A stretch of 12,457 nucleotides of DNA from Rhodospirillaceae bacterium (GTDB lineage Bacteria > Pseudomonadota > Alphaproteobacteria > JABSOH01), in assembly GCA_020629355.1 (NCBI GenBank), contig JAHDDM010000014.1, positions 1 to 12,457 on the forward strand. Direction: 5' to 3'. The notes below the pieces were generated by a model. That model was not told where the DNA came from and made no database searches. It saw only the letters and a list, made by a program, of their open reading frames with translations. Positions 1-7,458 of this stretch are shown here, piece by piece. Both the position numbers and the translations under genes were made by a program. Positions within the stretch are counted from its first letter, which is position 1; each line of letters begins with the position of its first letter.

Positions 1-160
1 GTTGCAATAAAACGATATCTCTGGCAAAGCCCTGCTTGGTTTCTTCGTCCACCATCGCATGACCACCGAATTTCACCACCACCGTAGCCCCTGCATAACG
101 TTGCAGGTGCGCCATAGCCTCTGATAATATCGCGGCACGTTCCACAGAAAAATTCATCAT
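1..160 (-). CDS. argB: Acetylglutamate kinase, N-terminal part (runs off left edge)
   Basis: N-terminal 53 codons of N-acetylglutamate kinase, which phosphorylates N-acetyl-L-glutamate with ATP in the second step of arginine synthesis, in the cytoplasm. The visible protein begins [20 protein letters not shown] and continues into the nucleotide-binding glycine motif [10 protein letters not shown] (residues about 27-36). That motif is characteristic of the amino-acid kinase fold and of ArgB in particular. The start ATG (160-158) overlaps the stop codon of the upstream GTPase gene as ATGA, so translation is probably coupled. A second ATG follows immediately at 157-155 and could also be the start. 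The C-terminal four-fifths lie outside the window. The identification is firm for the family; the exact start is uncertain by one codon. Confidence 0.93.
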   Translation of the reverse strand, partial: MMNFSVERAAILSEAMAHLQRYAGATVVVKFGGHAMVDEETKQGFARDIVLLQ

Positions 161-798
161 ACCTGTTCCACTTCCACACGGGGCATAAAACCACTATTGA
201 TCAAAATCTCCTGACGTAATTCTGCAATACCATAACGTTTCTTGGCACTACACACCAAAACTTCAGACCAAGCAGCGGGATGCTTTTTTATAGCCTCCTG
301 AACCTCTTGCCGCGTTTCTTCAACAAGGACTTTCGGCAATTTATCTGCTTTCGTCAAGACAAGACTGTAAGAAGCCGCCGCCCCGTCAAGCCCTGCCATA
401 ATCTCTTGATCCGCCGCCATCAAACCACGACGAGAATCAATCAGAACAAAGATATGCCGCAAGGCAATTCGACGGTGAATATAGCCGTGCCAATTTTCTT
501 GCCATTGCGTCCGATCAGCACGACTGGCACGGGCAAAACCATAGCCTGGTAAATCTACCAGCATCAAAGCATCACCTTGGGTAAAAAAATTCAGCAATTT
601 CGTTCGCCCTGGAGTATTGCTGGTACGGGCCAGGTTCTTCACTCCCATTACCGCGTTTAACAGGCTCGACTTGCCACAATTCGAGCGTCCCGCAAAAGCC
701 ACTTCGGGCATGTCGGCCTCTGGCAAGCTATTCAAGTCAGGGCTACTGCTCAAGAATTGTGCTTGCTGTTTGAACGGGTCAGGTCTGTTGTTGGGCAT
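157..798 (-). CDS. engB: Ribosome biogenesis GTP-binding protein EngB/YsxC/YihA
   Basis: A 213-residue TRAFAC-class GTPase needed in its family for assembly of the large ribosomal subunit. All G motifs are visible: G1/P-loop GRSNCGKS at 37-44, G2 within TPGRT at 62-66, G3 DLPG at 82-85, G4 TKAD at 149-152 and G5 SAKK at 184-187. The length matches the family (about 200 residues). The ATG at 798 lies inside yidC, giving a 20-bp overlap. No good Shine-Dalgarno sequence precedes it (the upstream bases read GATTGAATAAAA), so initiation probably depends on ribosomes finishing yidC. The next in-frame methionine (residue 30) sits only seven residues before the P-loop and would remove the N-terminal strand. 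The stop overlaps the argB start by 4 bp. The gene is the fourth member of the rpmH operon. Confidence 0.96.
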   Translation of the reverse strand: MPNNRPDPFKQQAQFLSSSPDLNSLPEADMPEVAFAGRSNCGKSSLLNAVMGVKNLARTSNTPGRTKLLNFFTQGDALMLVDLPGYGFARASRADRTQWQENWHGYIHRRIALRHIFVLIDSRRGLMAADQEIMAGLDGAAASYSLVLTKADKLPKVLVEETRQEVQEAIKKHPAAWSEVLVCSAKKRYGIAELRQEILINSGFMPRVEVEQV

Positions 799-2482
799 TT
801 TTATTCAATCTGCGCATAATGATCCATTGCTGCGCAATCGTTAGGATATTGTTCCAAGCCCAATAGATTACCAGACCCGCTGGAAATGTCGCGAGCAGGA
901 AGGTGAAAAATATCGGCATCAGACCAAAGATTTTCGCCTGAATGGGATCAGCAGGTGCGGGGTTGAGTTTTTGCTGTCCCCACATGGTGAAGCCCATGAT
1001 CAACGGCCACAGTCCAATATTCACTATCGCAAGTACAGCGGGGACTTGCCAGTCAATCAGGCCAAATAGTGTTAATATCCCCAAAGGATCCGGAGCAGAA
1101 AGGTCACTAATCCAGCCAAAGAACGGCGCATGACGCATTTCAATCGCGACAAACAGCACCTTATAGAGCGCAAAGAACACTGGAATTTGCAGTAGAATCG
1201 GCAGACAACCCGCAAGAGGATTCACTTTCTCCCGCTTGTACATGGTCATCATTTCTGCATTCAGCTTTTGACGGTCATCGCCGTAACGCTCCTTGAGTTC
1301 CACCATCTTGGGCTGCAAGAGCTTCATTTTGCTCATGGAAACATAAGACTTGTTCGAGAGCGGGAAAAACAACAGTTTGATTCCTACAGTCAAAGCCAAA
1401 ATCGCCAAACCAAAATTGCCTAAAAAGTCGAACAGATAGTCCAGCATATAAAAAATTGGCTTCGTAATGAAATACATAACGCCAAAATCCACCGCTAAAT
1501 CAAACTGATGAAAGCCTAAATCATCCCGATAACGATCCAGCAAAGTCGTTTCTTTTGCGCCAACAAACAGATTACTGCTGTAGGATACGGTCTCGCCTAC
1601 CGCGATATTTTGCGCATCGGTGACAAAATCTGTTTGATAGCGTGGTTCAAGATTAGACTGCTGTGCCGAAAAGGCCGCGTTGAACTTTTGACCCTGAGCA
1701 GGAATCTGTGCCACCAGCCAATATTTATCCGTAATGCCCAACCAGCCGTTCTCAGAGCTGAACCGCTGCCGCTTATCCTCAAGCAGCGTATCATAATCAA
1801 TCTCTTTCAAGGACTCCTCAAGCACGCCGATAAGACCTTCATGCAGAATATAAAACCCTGAGGTTTCTGGTGTCCCGCCACGGCTGATCAAGCCATAAGG
1901 CGCAAGAGAAAGACTTTGTGTTGAATTGTTGATCACAGACTGTTTAATCGACAGCAGAAAACGATCCGTAACGCTAATATCCTGAATAAAAGTCACACCT
2001 TCAGGGCTTGTCCAGCTTAAACGTACTGGCGTATTCAGTGTCAGAACATCGCGATCCGCCTGCCAGATAGTCTTGTTATCTGGCAAGGTGACATTCTTGC
2101 CTGTCCAACCGTAGCTGGCATAATAGGAGCGTACACCATCTTTGAGCAGTGTAATAATCGGGCTATCCGCATCCAGCGTTTCTTTATAATCTTCCAGAGC
2201 CAGATGATCAATTTTTGCCCCGCGCAAATTGATTGAGCCAATACTATCTGGCGTGTCAATCTGCACCCTTGGCGCGGTATCATCAACATCCCTTGTCGGG
2301 GCATCAAGCGCAAGACCAACCTCGGACTGTGCCTGTGGACTCGCCCCCAAAGCAACTTCTTGATTTTGCCCATCAATAGTTTCAGGCGCGACATATTGCG
2401 GCGCTGGAAAAAAATACTGCCAACCCAGCAACACCAGACCCGATAGCGCAATGGCGAGAATTAAATTACGTTTTTCGTCCAT
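779..2482 (-). CDS. yidC: Membrane protein insertase YidC
   Basis: A 567-residue Oxa1/YidC/Alb3 insertase of the Gram-negative type, which inserts and folds inner-membrane proteins alone or with SecYEG. In order it has an N-terminal anchor helix (about 6-25), a large periplasmic beta-sandwich domain (about 60-325), and then the conserved core of five transmembrane segments (about 330-555). The core contains the family stretches SMSKMKLLQPKM (382-393), EKVNPLAGCLPILLQIPVFF (418-437) and the last helix around FPAGLVIYWAWNN (533-545). The positively charged residue of the hydrophilic groove (Arg366 in E. coli) is Lys369 here, in TVGIKLLFFPL; a lysine keeps the charge. The ATG at 2482 lies 15 bp after the rnpA stop, and yidD, often found between these two genes, is absent. 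The 3' end overlaps engB by 20 bp. Confidence 0.98.
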   Translation of the reverse strand: MDEKRNLILAIALSGLVLLGWQYFFPAPQYVAPETIDGQNQEVALGASPQAQSEVGLALDAPTRDVDDTAPRVQIDTPDSIGSINLRGAKIDHLALEDYKETLDADSPIITLLKDGVRSYYASYGWTGKNVTLPDNKTIWQADRDVLTLNTPVRLSWTSPEGVTFIQDISVTDRFLLSIKQSVINNSTQSLSLAPYGLISRGGTPETSGFYILHEGLIGVLEESLKEIDYDTLLEDKRQRFSSENGWLGITDKYWLVAQIPAQGQKFNAAFSAQQSNLEPRYQTDFVTDAQNIAVGETVSYSSNLFVGAKETTLLDRYRDDLGFHQFDLAVDFGVMYFITKPIFYMLDYLFDFLGNFGLAILALTVGIKLLFFPLSNKSYVSMSKMKLLQPKMVELKERYGDDRQKLNAEMMTMYKREKVNPLAGCLPILLQIPVFFALYKVLFVAIEMRHAPFFGWISDLSAPDPLGILTLFGLIDWQVPAVLAIVNIGLWPLIMGFTMWGQQKLNPAPADPIQAKIFGLMPIFFTFLLATFPAGLVIYWAWNNILTIAQQWIIMRRLNKNAQQQT

Positions 2483-2497
2483 ACCAGTTCTCTATAA

Positions 2498-2881
2498 TTA
2501 TTGATTTGCACGGGGATTAGCGTTGGATTGTGCTTTAAGATTTGCTTTGTATATACCCCGCCTTAGGCTTTGGTGCAGGCTTTCTAGCAGATTTTGATAC
2601 GGAAGAGTAGCGGTTTCCGCCTTCGCAATCAGGACAAAATCATACCCCGAAAGCGGTATCTTTTCATCACGCAAAATATCGCGCCACAAGGCACGCATAC
2701 GACGCTTAACCCGATTGCGGACAACTGCATTGCCGATACGTTTTGTTGCTGTGAAACCAATACGCACACTATCTTCTGTTGCCTGATTCGGCAAAACCTG
2801 AAGAATAAAGCCACGCTGAAAATCTCGAATCGCCTGTTTATTCAGGCGAACAAACTCGCGGCGCTTCCTGAGCACCTCCAT
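2498..2881 (-). CDS. rnpA: Ribonuclease P protein component
   Basis: A small, very basic 127-residue protein, the protein cofactor of the RNase P ribozyme that matures the 5' ends of tRNAs. The family signature (RNR motif) is at residues 55-63, RNRVKRRMR, preceded by the strand GFTATKRIGNAVV (42-54). The N-terminus LRKRREFVRL (residues 4-13) also matches the family. A good Shine-Dalgarno sequence, AGGAG on the minus strand (2890-2894), sits 8 bases before the ATG at 2881. It follows rpmH by 23 bp and precedes yidC by 15 bp, the classical order. The C-terminal tail from about residue 113 (KANLKAQSNANPRANQ) is low-complexity and probably disordered. Confidence 0.96.
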   Translation of the reverse strand: MEVLRKRREFVRLNKQAIRDFQRGFILQVLPNQATEDSVRIGFTATKRIGNAVVRNRVKRRMRALWRDILRDEKIPLSGYDFVLIAKAETATLPYQNLLESLHQSLRRGIYKANLKAQSNANPRANQ

Positions 2882-2904
2882 CCCGAATGCTCCTGATTCG
2901 TGTA

Positions 2905-3039
2905 CTATGCGCTAATGGTCTTGCGTCCCTTGGCACGACGGCGCGCGAGAACTTTAATGCCACCTGTGCTGGACATCCGCGAGCGGAAACCATGACGGCG
3001 TTTGCGGACAAGCTTGCTAGGTTGGAATGTTCTTTTCAC
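2905..3039 (-). CDS. rpmH: 50S ribosomal protein L34
   Basis: A 44-residue ribosomal protein that the minus strand encodes from a GTG start at 3039 to a TAG stop at 2905-2907. The translation begins (M)[20 protein letters not shown] and ends [13 protein letters not shown], which covers the full length of L34 and has its invariant N-terminal KRTFQPS and C-terminal RRAKGRK blocks. The GTG start is chosen because the conserved protein begins exactly there. A strong Shine-Dalgarno sequence (AGGAG on the minus strand, 3047-3051) lies 7 bases upstream, and there is no ATG alternative. It is the first gene of the operon that continues with rnpA, yidC, engB and argB. A sigma-70-like promoter is proposed at 3082-3110. 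The serines at residues 20 and 23-24 and the C-terminal TISA are ordinary variation. Confidence 0.97.
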   Translation of the reverse strand: MKRTFQPSKLVRKRRHGFRSRMSSTGGIKVLARRRAKGRKTISA

Positions 3040-3081
3040 CGAAAGACTCCTAAAGTAGGATAATATATCAATTTGAAACGT

Positions 3082-3110
3082 TCTTTAAGCAAATTTGACG
3101 TGGCTGTCAA
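3082..3110 (-). promoter_or_regulatory. Candidate promoter of the rpmH-rnpA-yidC-engB-argB operon
   Basis: On the minus strand a perfect -35 hexamer TTGACA (3110-3105) is followed, after 17 bases, by a weak -10 TAAAGA (3087-3082). Transcription would begin near 3075 and leave a leader of roughly 35 bases before the rpmH GTG at 3039, with the Shine-Dalgarno sequence at 3047-3051. The -35 is convincing; the -10 matches consensus at only three of six positions. Confidence 0.55.
3095..3110. repeat. Short inverted repeat TTGAC-N6-GTCAA over the rpmH -35 element
   Basis: The plus strand reads TTGACGTGGCTGTCAA: perfect 5-base arms (3095-3099 and 3106-3110) around a 6-base spacer. The right arm is the -35 element of the rpmH promoter on the minus strand. 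The left arm would be a -35 reading toward the VTT gene, but no good -10 follows it at 16-18 bases. It could be a small operator, a pair of back-to-back -35 elements, or chance. Confidence 0.35.
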
Positions 3111-3141
3111 GATTTTGCTGGCCATAATGATAGGGGGGGTC

Positions 3142-3831
3142 ATGCCTAAAATCTCACGTTTTTTACCAGTAATCTCGATACTGCTCTTGATCGGGCTGTT
3201 TTTCGGCCTTGATGGTCATCACTGGCTCACGCTAGAGAAACTCGCGCAACATCGGCAGTTTTTGCAAAATCACGTTCAGGATAGCTTACTGCTCAGTCTT
3301 TTTATTTTCGGATTGGTCTATATTATAGTCGTGGCAGCCTCGCTACCTGGTGCGGCTCTGTTAAGTCTGGCAGCAGGGTTTCTGTTTGGACAATGGCTTG
3401 GGACAGGACTGGTGATTTTTGGCGCAACCACTGGCGCAATTTTACTGTTCATGCTGGTCAATACCACCCTGGGCGAAATGCTCAAAACCAAGGCCGGACC
3501 GTGGTTTCATAAAATCAGCGCGGGTTTTCAAGATAACGCCATCAGCTATATGCTGTTTTTACGCCTTGTGCCTCTCTTTCCCTTTTTTGCCGTCAATATT
3601 GCGGGCGCCATGATGGGTGTTCGGCTGTCTGTCTTTAGCGTCACCACGGCCTTAGGCATATTGCCTGGCAGCTTCGTCTTTGTCTCCGCCGGAGTTGGAC
3701 TGGATGCCGTATTGGAAACTGGCGAGATTATCAACCGCCAGACCCAAATAGCCTTTATTGGCCTCGGTTTGGTAAGCTTAATCCCTATCGGCTACAAGAT
3801 GCTATCTAAACGTCGGCGTTCATCTGATTGA
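3142..3831 (+). CDS. TVP38/TMEM64-type VTT-domain membrane protein (DedA superfamily)
   Basis: An integral inner-membrane protein of 229 residues with about five or six hydrophobic segments: about 7-22, 49-66, 68-84, 88-106, 135-157, 163-187 and a last one at 202-218. The VTT (formerly SNARE-associated) domain shows in LPGAALLSLAAGFLFG (68-83), the re-entrant-loop type motif LRLVPLFPFFAVN (140-152) and the following glycine-rich helix ending PGSFVFVSAGVG (175-186). Relatives are linked to lipid scramblase or undecaprenyl-phosphate/phospholipid flipping and to membrane homeostasis; the substrate here is unknown. The ATG at 3142 is preferred because an AGGGGG Shine-Dalgarno sequence (3132-3137) lies just upstream. 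An in-frame TTG at 3073 would add 23 residues but has no clear ribosome site and would read through the rpmH promoter. The 3' end overlaps tolC tail-to-tail by 26 bp. Confidence 0.85.
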   Translation: MPKISRFLPVISILLLIGLFFGLDGHHWLTLEKLAQHRQFLQNHVQDSLLLSLFIFGLVYIIVVAASLPGAALLSLAAGFLFGQWLGTGLVIFGATTGAILLFMLVNTTLGEMLKTKAGPWFHKISAGFQDNAISYMLFLRLVPLFPFFAVNIAGAMMGVRLSVFSVTTALGILPGSFVFVSAGVGLDAVLETGEIINRQTQIAFIGLGLVSLIPIGYKMLSKRRRSSD

Positions 3832-5134
3832 TCAAGGCCAAAATACGCACTTTAGTCTGCTCAAGACCGTGACTAGCGCGAATTAGGCGTTGCTCCGTAC
3901 GGGCGTGACGGATTTGCAGTTTCAGCAAGTCCTGAATTTTACCACCACCTGCTGCGATTTTCGCCGCCTCAATTTCCTCAAGCTGCTTTTCTTGCCCACG
4001 CATTTCGCCCAGCAGACGAATTTCATCACGGTAATGCTGATAATCATCCCACAGTTTCATCGCCTGCCCTTCCAGACGCTTGAGTAAAGCCCGCGCCTTG
4101 GCACGATCAGACAGCGAAGTTGAGGCGGCCTTGTTAATCGCATGGCGGTTGTACAGCAATGCTGAAAGTTCCCATTTCAGCGCAAGTTCAAGGCTGGTTT
4201 CCTCGGTATGAGACAAATCAACCCCATTGTTAGTATCATTACTGATAAAAGAATCATTGTCACGCTCGTGCGCAAGGCTAAGTGTCAAACTAGGATAACC
4301 AGACGCACGGGCTCTTTTTATTCGTGCCTGGCTCATTTCGGCTTTTTTGAAACCCGCCAGAATATCTGCTGAACCCTCTACCTGTGCCAGCAAGTCTTCT
4401 TGCGAAACAGGCATTTTGCCATCGTCAATGGTCACAAAGGCCATGGTTTCGGTATCTGGTTCGACACCAAAATAACGAATATAATCCCCTACCGCACGTG
4501 CAAAACGATGCTTTTGTCCGACAAGCTTCGTTTCGTGGTCAAGGGCATCCTTTTGCGCCGCAATCCACGTTGCATCCGAATCACCACCGTTTTTCCTGCT
4601 TTCCCGTGCCAGTTCGAGCATCTCTTGGGCAAAGCCCTTGACTTGTTTCATGCTATCGATCAACGCCGTTTCCTGTAGCACAGCATAATAGGCAACAGCA
4701 CCCCGCCCCAATTCAGCCTGTTGTGTCGCCAAGAGTTTCGCCTGAGCACGCGCAAGACCTGCATCCGCCTCCTCGATGCGCGCCATATCTGAAAAGCCGC
4801 TAAAGAGTTCCTGTTTCAACGTCAACGAGCCAGAGCGCACCGTTTGTGTCTCGCCGTTATCGAAACCTATACCGCGTGTCGTGCCGTTATCGAGTTTTTT
4901 TCTGGTGATTGCGCCTTTTAGGGTCAATTTCGGATACAGACGAGTCCGCACGGCATCCGCACCGCTTTTTGCAGATAACAGAGACTGTTCGGCAGATTCA
5001 ATTGTGCCATTTTGGCTTAGCAAACCATCCAGCGCCTCGTTCAGGCTTTGCGCCTGTCCATGGCCTGCAAAAAGCAACGGCAAAGCCAACATGGTCACAA
5101 ATACAGGACTATTAAACCGAAATTTCACCCGCAT
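3806..5134 (-). CDS. TolC-family outer membrane channel protein
   Basis: A 442-residue outer-membrane factor of the kind that forms the trimeric exit duct for type I secretion or RND/ABC efflux. Residues 1-28 form a signal peptide (basic start, hydrophobic 11-23, GHGQA cleavage region). The mature part shows the two TolC structural repeats. Each has a beta-strand entry, YPKLTLKG (67-74) and YPSLTLSL (280-287), followed by LKQELFSG (107-114) and the parallel LKWELSAL (319-326), and each runs into long coiled-coil helices (about 115-215 and 330-435). No adaptor (HlyD-type) or inner-membrane pump lies beside it, so the transport partner is unknown. An AAGGGG Shine-Dalgarno sequence (5138-5143) supports the ATG at 5134. 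The gene converges on the VTT gene with a 26-bp overlap. Family assignment is firm; cargo and exact subfamily are not. Confidence 0.88.
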   Translation of the reverse strand: MRVKFRFNSPVFVTMLALPLLFAGHGQAQSLNEALDGLLSQNGTIESAEQSLLSAKSGADAVRTRLYPKLTLKGAITRKKLDNGTTRGIGFDNGETQTVRSGSLTLKQELFSGFSDMARIEEADAGLARAQAKLLATQQAELGRGAVAYYAVLQETALIDSMKQVKGFAQEMLELARESRKNGGDSDATWIAAQKDALDHETKLVGQKHRFARAVGDYIRYFGVEPDTETMAFVTIDDGKMPVSQEDLLAQVEGSADILAGFKKAEMSQARIKRARASGYPSLTLSLAHERDNDSFISNDTNNGVDLSHTEETSLELALKWELSALLYNRHAINKAASTSLSDRAKARALLKRLEGQAMKLWDDYQHYRDEIRLLGEMRGQEKQLEEIEAAKIAAGGGKIQDLLKLQIRHARTEQRLIRASHGLEQTKVRILALINQMNADV

Positions 5135-5172
5135 TTTCCCCTTGAGTTAGCAATCAGATTTCACCCTTTCAG

Positions 5173-5202
5173 CCTATAACATCTTTCCAAAAACAATGTA
5201 AG
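5173..5202 (-). promoter_or_regulatory. Possible promoter of the tolC-family gene
   Basis: In the 83-bp gap between the mutase stop and the tolC start, the minus strand reads CTTACA (5202-5197), 18 bases, then TATAGG (5178-5173), about 40 bases upstream of the ATG at 5134. Each hexamer matches the sigma-70 consensus at about four of six positions. It would give tolC its own transcript, separate from the mutase. Confidence 0.3.
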
Positions 5203-5218
5203 AATATTACCTGTTTTT
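5189..5218. terminator. Weak AT-rich inverted repeat at the mutase 3' end
   Basis: An imperfect hairpin: AAAAAC (5189-5194), a 3/2 internal loop, GTAA (5198-5201), loop GAATA, TTAC (5207-5210), GTTTTT (5213-5218). It touches the mutase stop codon at 5218-5220. It could act as a weak terminator for the mutase, but it has few G-C pairs and no clear U-run beyond the stem. Confidence 0.25.
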
Positions 5219-7365
5219 TACCGATTATGCATCCGCTGGCGTTGCTTCTGCACCAATGCCGCGAGCTTCCCGCTCAAGGTCGTCAAAGCCATACCAGGTC
5301 CGAAAACTCCCGCGACACCCGCATCTTTCAAGGCTTGATGGTCTTCTTCGGGGATAATGCCGCCCACCACCACCAGAATATCATCGCGGCCTACGGCTTC
5401 AAGCTGTTGCATCAGCGCTGGTACGAGGGTTTTATGCCCTGCCGCCAAGGTCGAGACTCCAATGACCTCGACTTCTTCTTCCAGAGCCTTCTGCAAGACC
5501 TCTTCTGGTGTGGTGAATAACGCACCAAGTGCGACATTCCAGCCAAGGTCTGTCAAGCCGCCCGCCACAATATGCACCCCACGATCATGACCATCTTGGC
5601 CTAACTTCGCCAGCAACATCTTCGGTGCGCATCCATCACGCTCTAGCCCTTGCACCTCTTGGGCGGCATTTTGAAATTCAGGGCTTTCGGCTGTCGCTGC
5701 ACCGTAGATACCCGAAACAATTTCAGGGCTGGCCTCAAAACGCTCAAAGACCGCGCTTAAAGCCGTCGAAATTTCACCCAAGGTCGCCCGCGCCCGTGCT
5801 GCAACCACACTGGCTGCCAACAGATTGCCTGAGCCTTGCGCCGCCGTGCGCAAGGCCGCTAGTGCCGCTTCACATGCAGCTTGATCACGCTGACTTTTGA
5901 CCTCTTCAAGGCGGCGAATTTGCGCCTCGCGCACCGCCGTCACGTCAATATCCAACACCGCAATCTCGGTCTCTGCTGCTGGACTGTGATAACGATTGAC
6001 CCCAACAATGACGCTTTCACCCTGATCCACCCGCGCCTGTCGTCTTGAGGCGGTTTCTTGAATCACGCGCTTCGGCATTCCAGAAATGACGGCTTTGGTC
6101 ATACCGCCCATTCCCTCGACTTCGGCGATTAACGCACCAGCGCGCTCAATCAACTGTCCCGTCAAGTTCTCAAGATAATACGAACCCGCCAAAGGATCGA
6201 CGGTATCGGTAATGCCCGCCTCGTTTTGCAGAATAAGCTGTGTCCCACGCGCCACGGCTGCCGAAAAATCCGTGGGCAGAGCAACCGCTTCATCCAAAGC
6301 ATTGGTATGCAGCGATTGCGTGCCACCCATCACTGCTGCCAGAGCTTCGATAGTGGTGCGGATGACATTGTTATACGGTTCTTGCTGCGTGAGACTAACC
6401 CCTGAGGTTTGGCAATGGGTACGCAACATCAGAGATTTCGGGTTCTTCGGCGCAAATTTCTCCTGCATCAGCCGTGACCACAAAACCCGCGCAGCGCGTA
6501 ACTTTGCCACCTCTGCGAAAAAGTCCATTCCTATGGCAAAGAAGAAACTCAGACGCGGCGCAAAATCATCCACATCCAAACCCTGTTCCGTGGCATAACG
6601 GACATATTCCAGACCATCGGCTAAGGTAAAAGCCAATTCCTGTACTGTACTCGCCCCTGCCTCCTGCATGTGGTAGCCAGAGATGGAGATAGAATTAAAG
6701 CGCGGCATTTCAGCAGCCGTATAGGCAATAATATCCCCAACAATCCGCATACTTGGCGCAGGCGGATAGATATAGGTATTGCGCACCATAAATTCTTTTA
6801 AGATGTCATTCTGAATCGTACCAGAGAGCTTCTGTGCCGACACCCCTTGCTCTTCGGCGGCAACAATGAAATTCGCCAGTATGGGCAACACGGCACCGTT
6901 CATGGTCATGGACACAGACATTTGATCAAGAGGAATTCCATCAAACAAAATCTTCATATCCTCGACAGAGTCTATCGCTACCCCCGCCTTGCCGACATCT
7001 CCAGCAACGCGCGGATGATCAGAATCATAACCACGATGCGTCGCTAAATCGAAAGCCACTGAAAGCCCTTTCTGTCCAGCTTTCAGATTACGGTGATAAA
7101 AGGCATTCGATTCCTCGGCGGTGGAAAATCCCGCATATTGCCTGATCGTCCACGGTCTGCCTGTGTACATGGTTGCCCTTGGCCCACGCAAAAAAGGTGC
7201 TTGACCAGGCAAACTGTCCAGATGATCCAAGCCCTCAAGATCATCGGCGGTATAGAGCGGTTTAATCTCAAGACCATCTTCGGTATGACGAATTTTCCCG
7301 TGCGGGTCTGTTTTATATTCTTTTTCCGCAACCGCCGCCCATTGCGGATTGAATTTCTCGATCAT
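5218..7365 (-). CDS. Methylmalonyl-CoA mutase, full-length large-subunit type
   Basis: A 715-residue coenzyme B12-dependent mutase that interconverts (R)-methylmalonyl-CoA and succinyl-CoA in the cytoplasm, the last step of propionyl-CoA breakdown. The N-terminal TIM-barrel (about 1-520) carries [10 protein letters not shown] (70-79), [20 protein letters not shown] (183-202) and [14 protein letters not shown] (226-239). Aligned by eye to the Propionibacterium enzyme, Tyr89, Arg207 and His244 correspond to Tyr77, Arg195 and His232. The first two are replaced in isobutyryl-CoA mutases, so the substrate is most likely methylmalonyl-CoA. The C-terminal cobalamin domain has [12 protein letters not shown] (585-596), with His593 as the cobalt ligand and Lys587 and Asp591 beside it. 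The GG of the second loop is in [12 protein letters not shown] (669-680). No small subunit, MeaB chaperone or epimerase lies alongside. The ATG at 7365 is preceded by AAGGG about 12 bases away, a rather distant ribosome site. Confidence 0.95.
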   Translation of the reverse strand: MIEKFNPQWAAVAEKEYKTDPHGKIRHTEDGLEIKPLYTADDLEGLDHLDSLPGQAPFLRGPRATMYTGRPWTIRQYAGFSTAEESNAFYHRNLKAGQKGLSVAFDLATHRGYDSDHPRVAGDVGKAGVAIDSVEDMKILFDGIPLDQMSVSMTMNGAVLPILANFIVAAEEQGVSAQKLSGTIQNDILKEFMVRNTYIYPPAPSMRIVGDIIAYTAAEMPRFNSISISGYHMQEAGASTVQELAFTLADGLEYVRYATEQGLDVDDFAPRLSFFFAIGMDFFAEVAKLRAARVLWSRLMQEKFAPKNPKSLMLRTHCQTSGVSLTQQEPYNNVIRTTIEALAAVMGGTQSLHTNALDEAVALPTDFSAAVARGTQLILQNEAGITDTVDPLAGSYYLENLTGQLIERAGALIAEVEGMGGMTKAVISGMPKRVIQETASRRQARVDQGESVIVGVNRYHSPAAETEIAVLDIDVTAVREAQIRRLEEVKSQRDQAACEAALAALRTAAQGSGNLLAASVVAARARATLGEISTALSAVFERFEASPEIVSGIYGAATAESPEFQNAAQEVQGLERDGCAPKMLLAKLGQDGHDRGVHIVAGGLTDLGWNVALGALFTTPEEVLQKALEEEVEVIGVSTLAAGHKTLVPALMQQLEAVGRDDILVVVGGIIPEEDHQALKDAGVAGVFGPGMALTTLSGKLAALVQKQRQRMHNR

Positions 7366-7458
7366 GCCTTTATCTACCCTTAAAATTTCTATCAGATTGA
7401 CGTATTACCGCAAAAGCATTACTAAAAGCCCATATTAAACATTATTCAGGACTTCGTC
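7366..7458. promoter_or_regulatory. Divergent promoter region between the mutase and the transporter operon
   Basis: A 93-bp gap between divergent genes. Reading right, TTGACG (7397-7402), a 17-base spacer and TACTAA (7420-7425) form a plausible sigma-70-type promoter. It would start transcription near 7432, and AGGA at 7448-7451 lies 7 bases before the transporter ATG at 7459. Reading left, only a weak pair is seen: TTGCGG (7413-7408), a 16-base spacer and TAGAAA (7391-7386). The two would overlap, so the genes may influence each other's transcription. Confidence 0.45.

Noticed and set aside
2041..2451. 136-codon alternative frame within yidC on the same strand
   Set aside because: It is out of frame with the conserved YidC periplasmic domain, and its translation is rich in Arg, Leu and Cys without a family pattern.
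3040..3141. Chromosome origin next to rpmH
   Set aside because: rpmH often lies near oriC and dnaA in other bacteria, but no DnaA-box series (TTATCCACA-like) or dnaA is present, and the gap is only about 100 bp.
6212..6598. 128-codon open frame on the plus strand inside the mutase gene
   Set aside because: It lies wholly antisense to a strongly conserved enzyme gene, has no ribosome site and resembles no known family.
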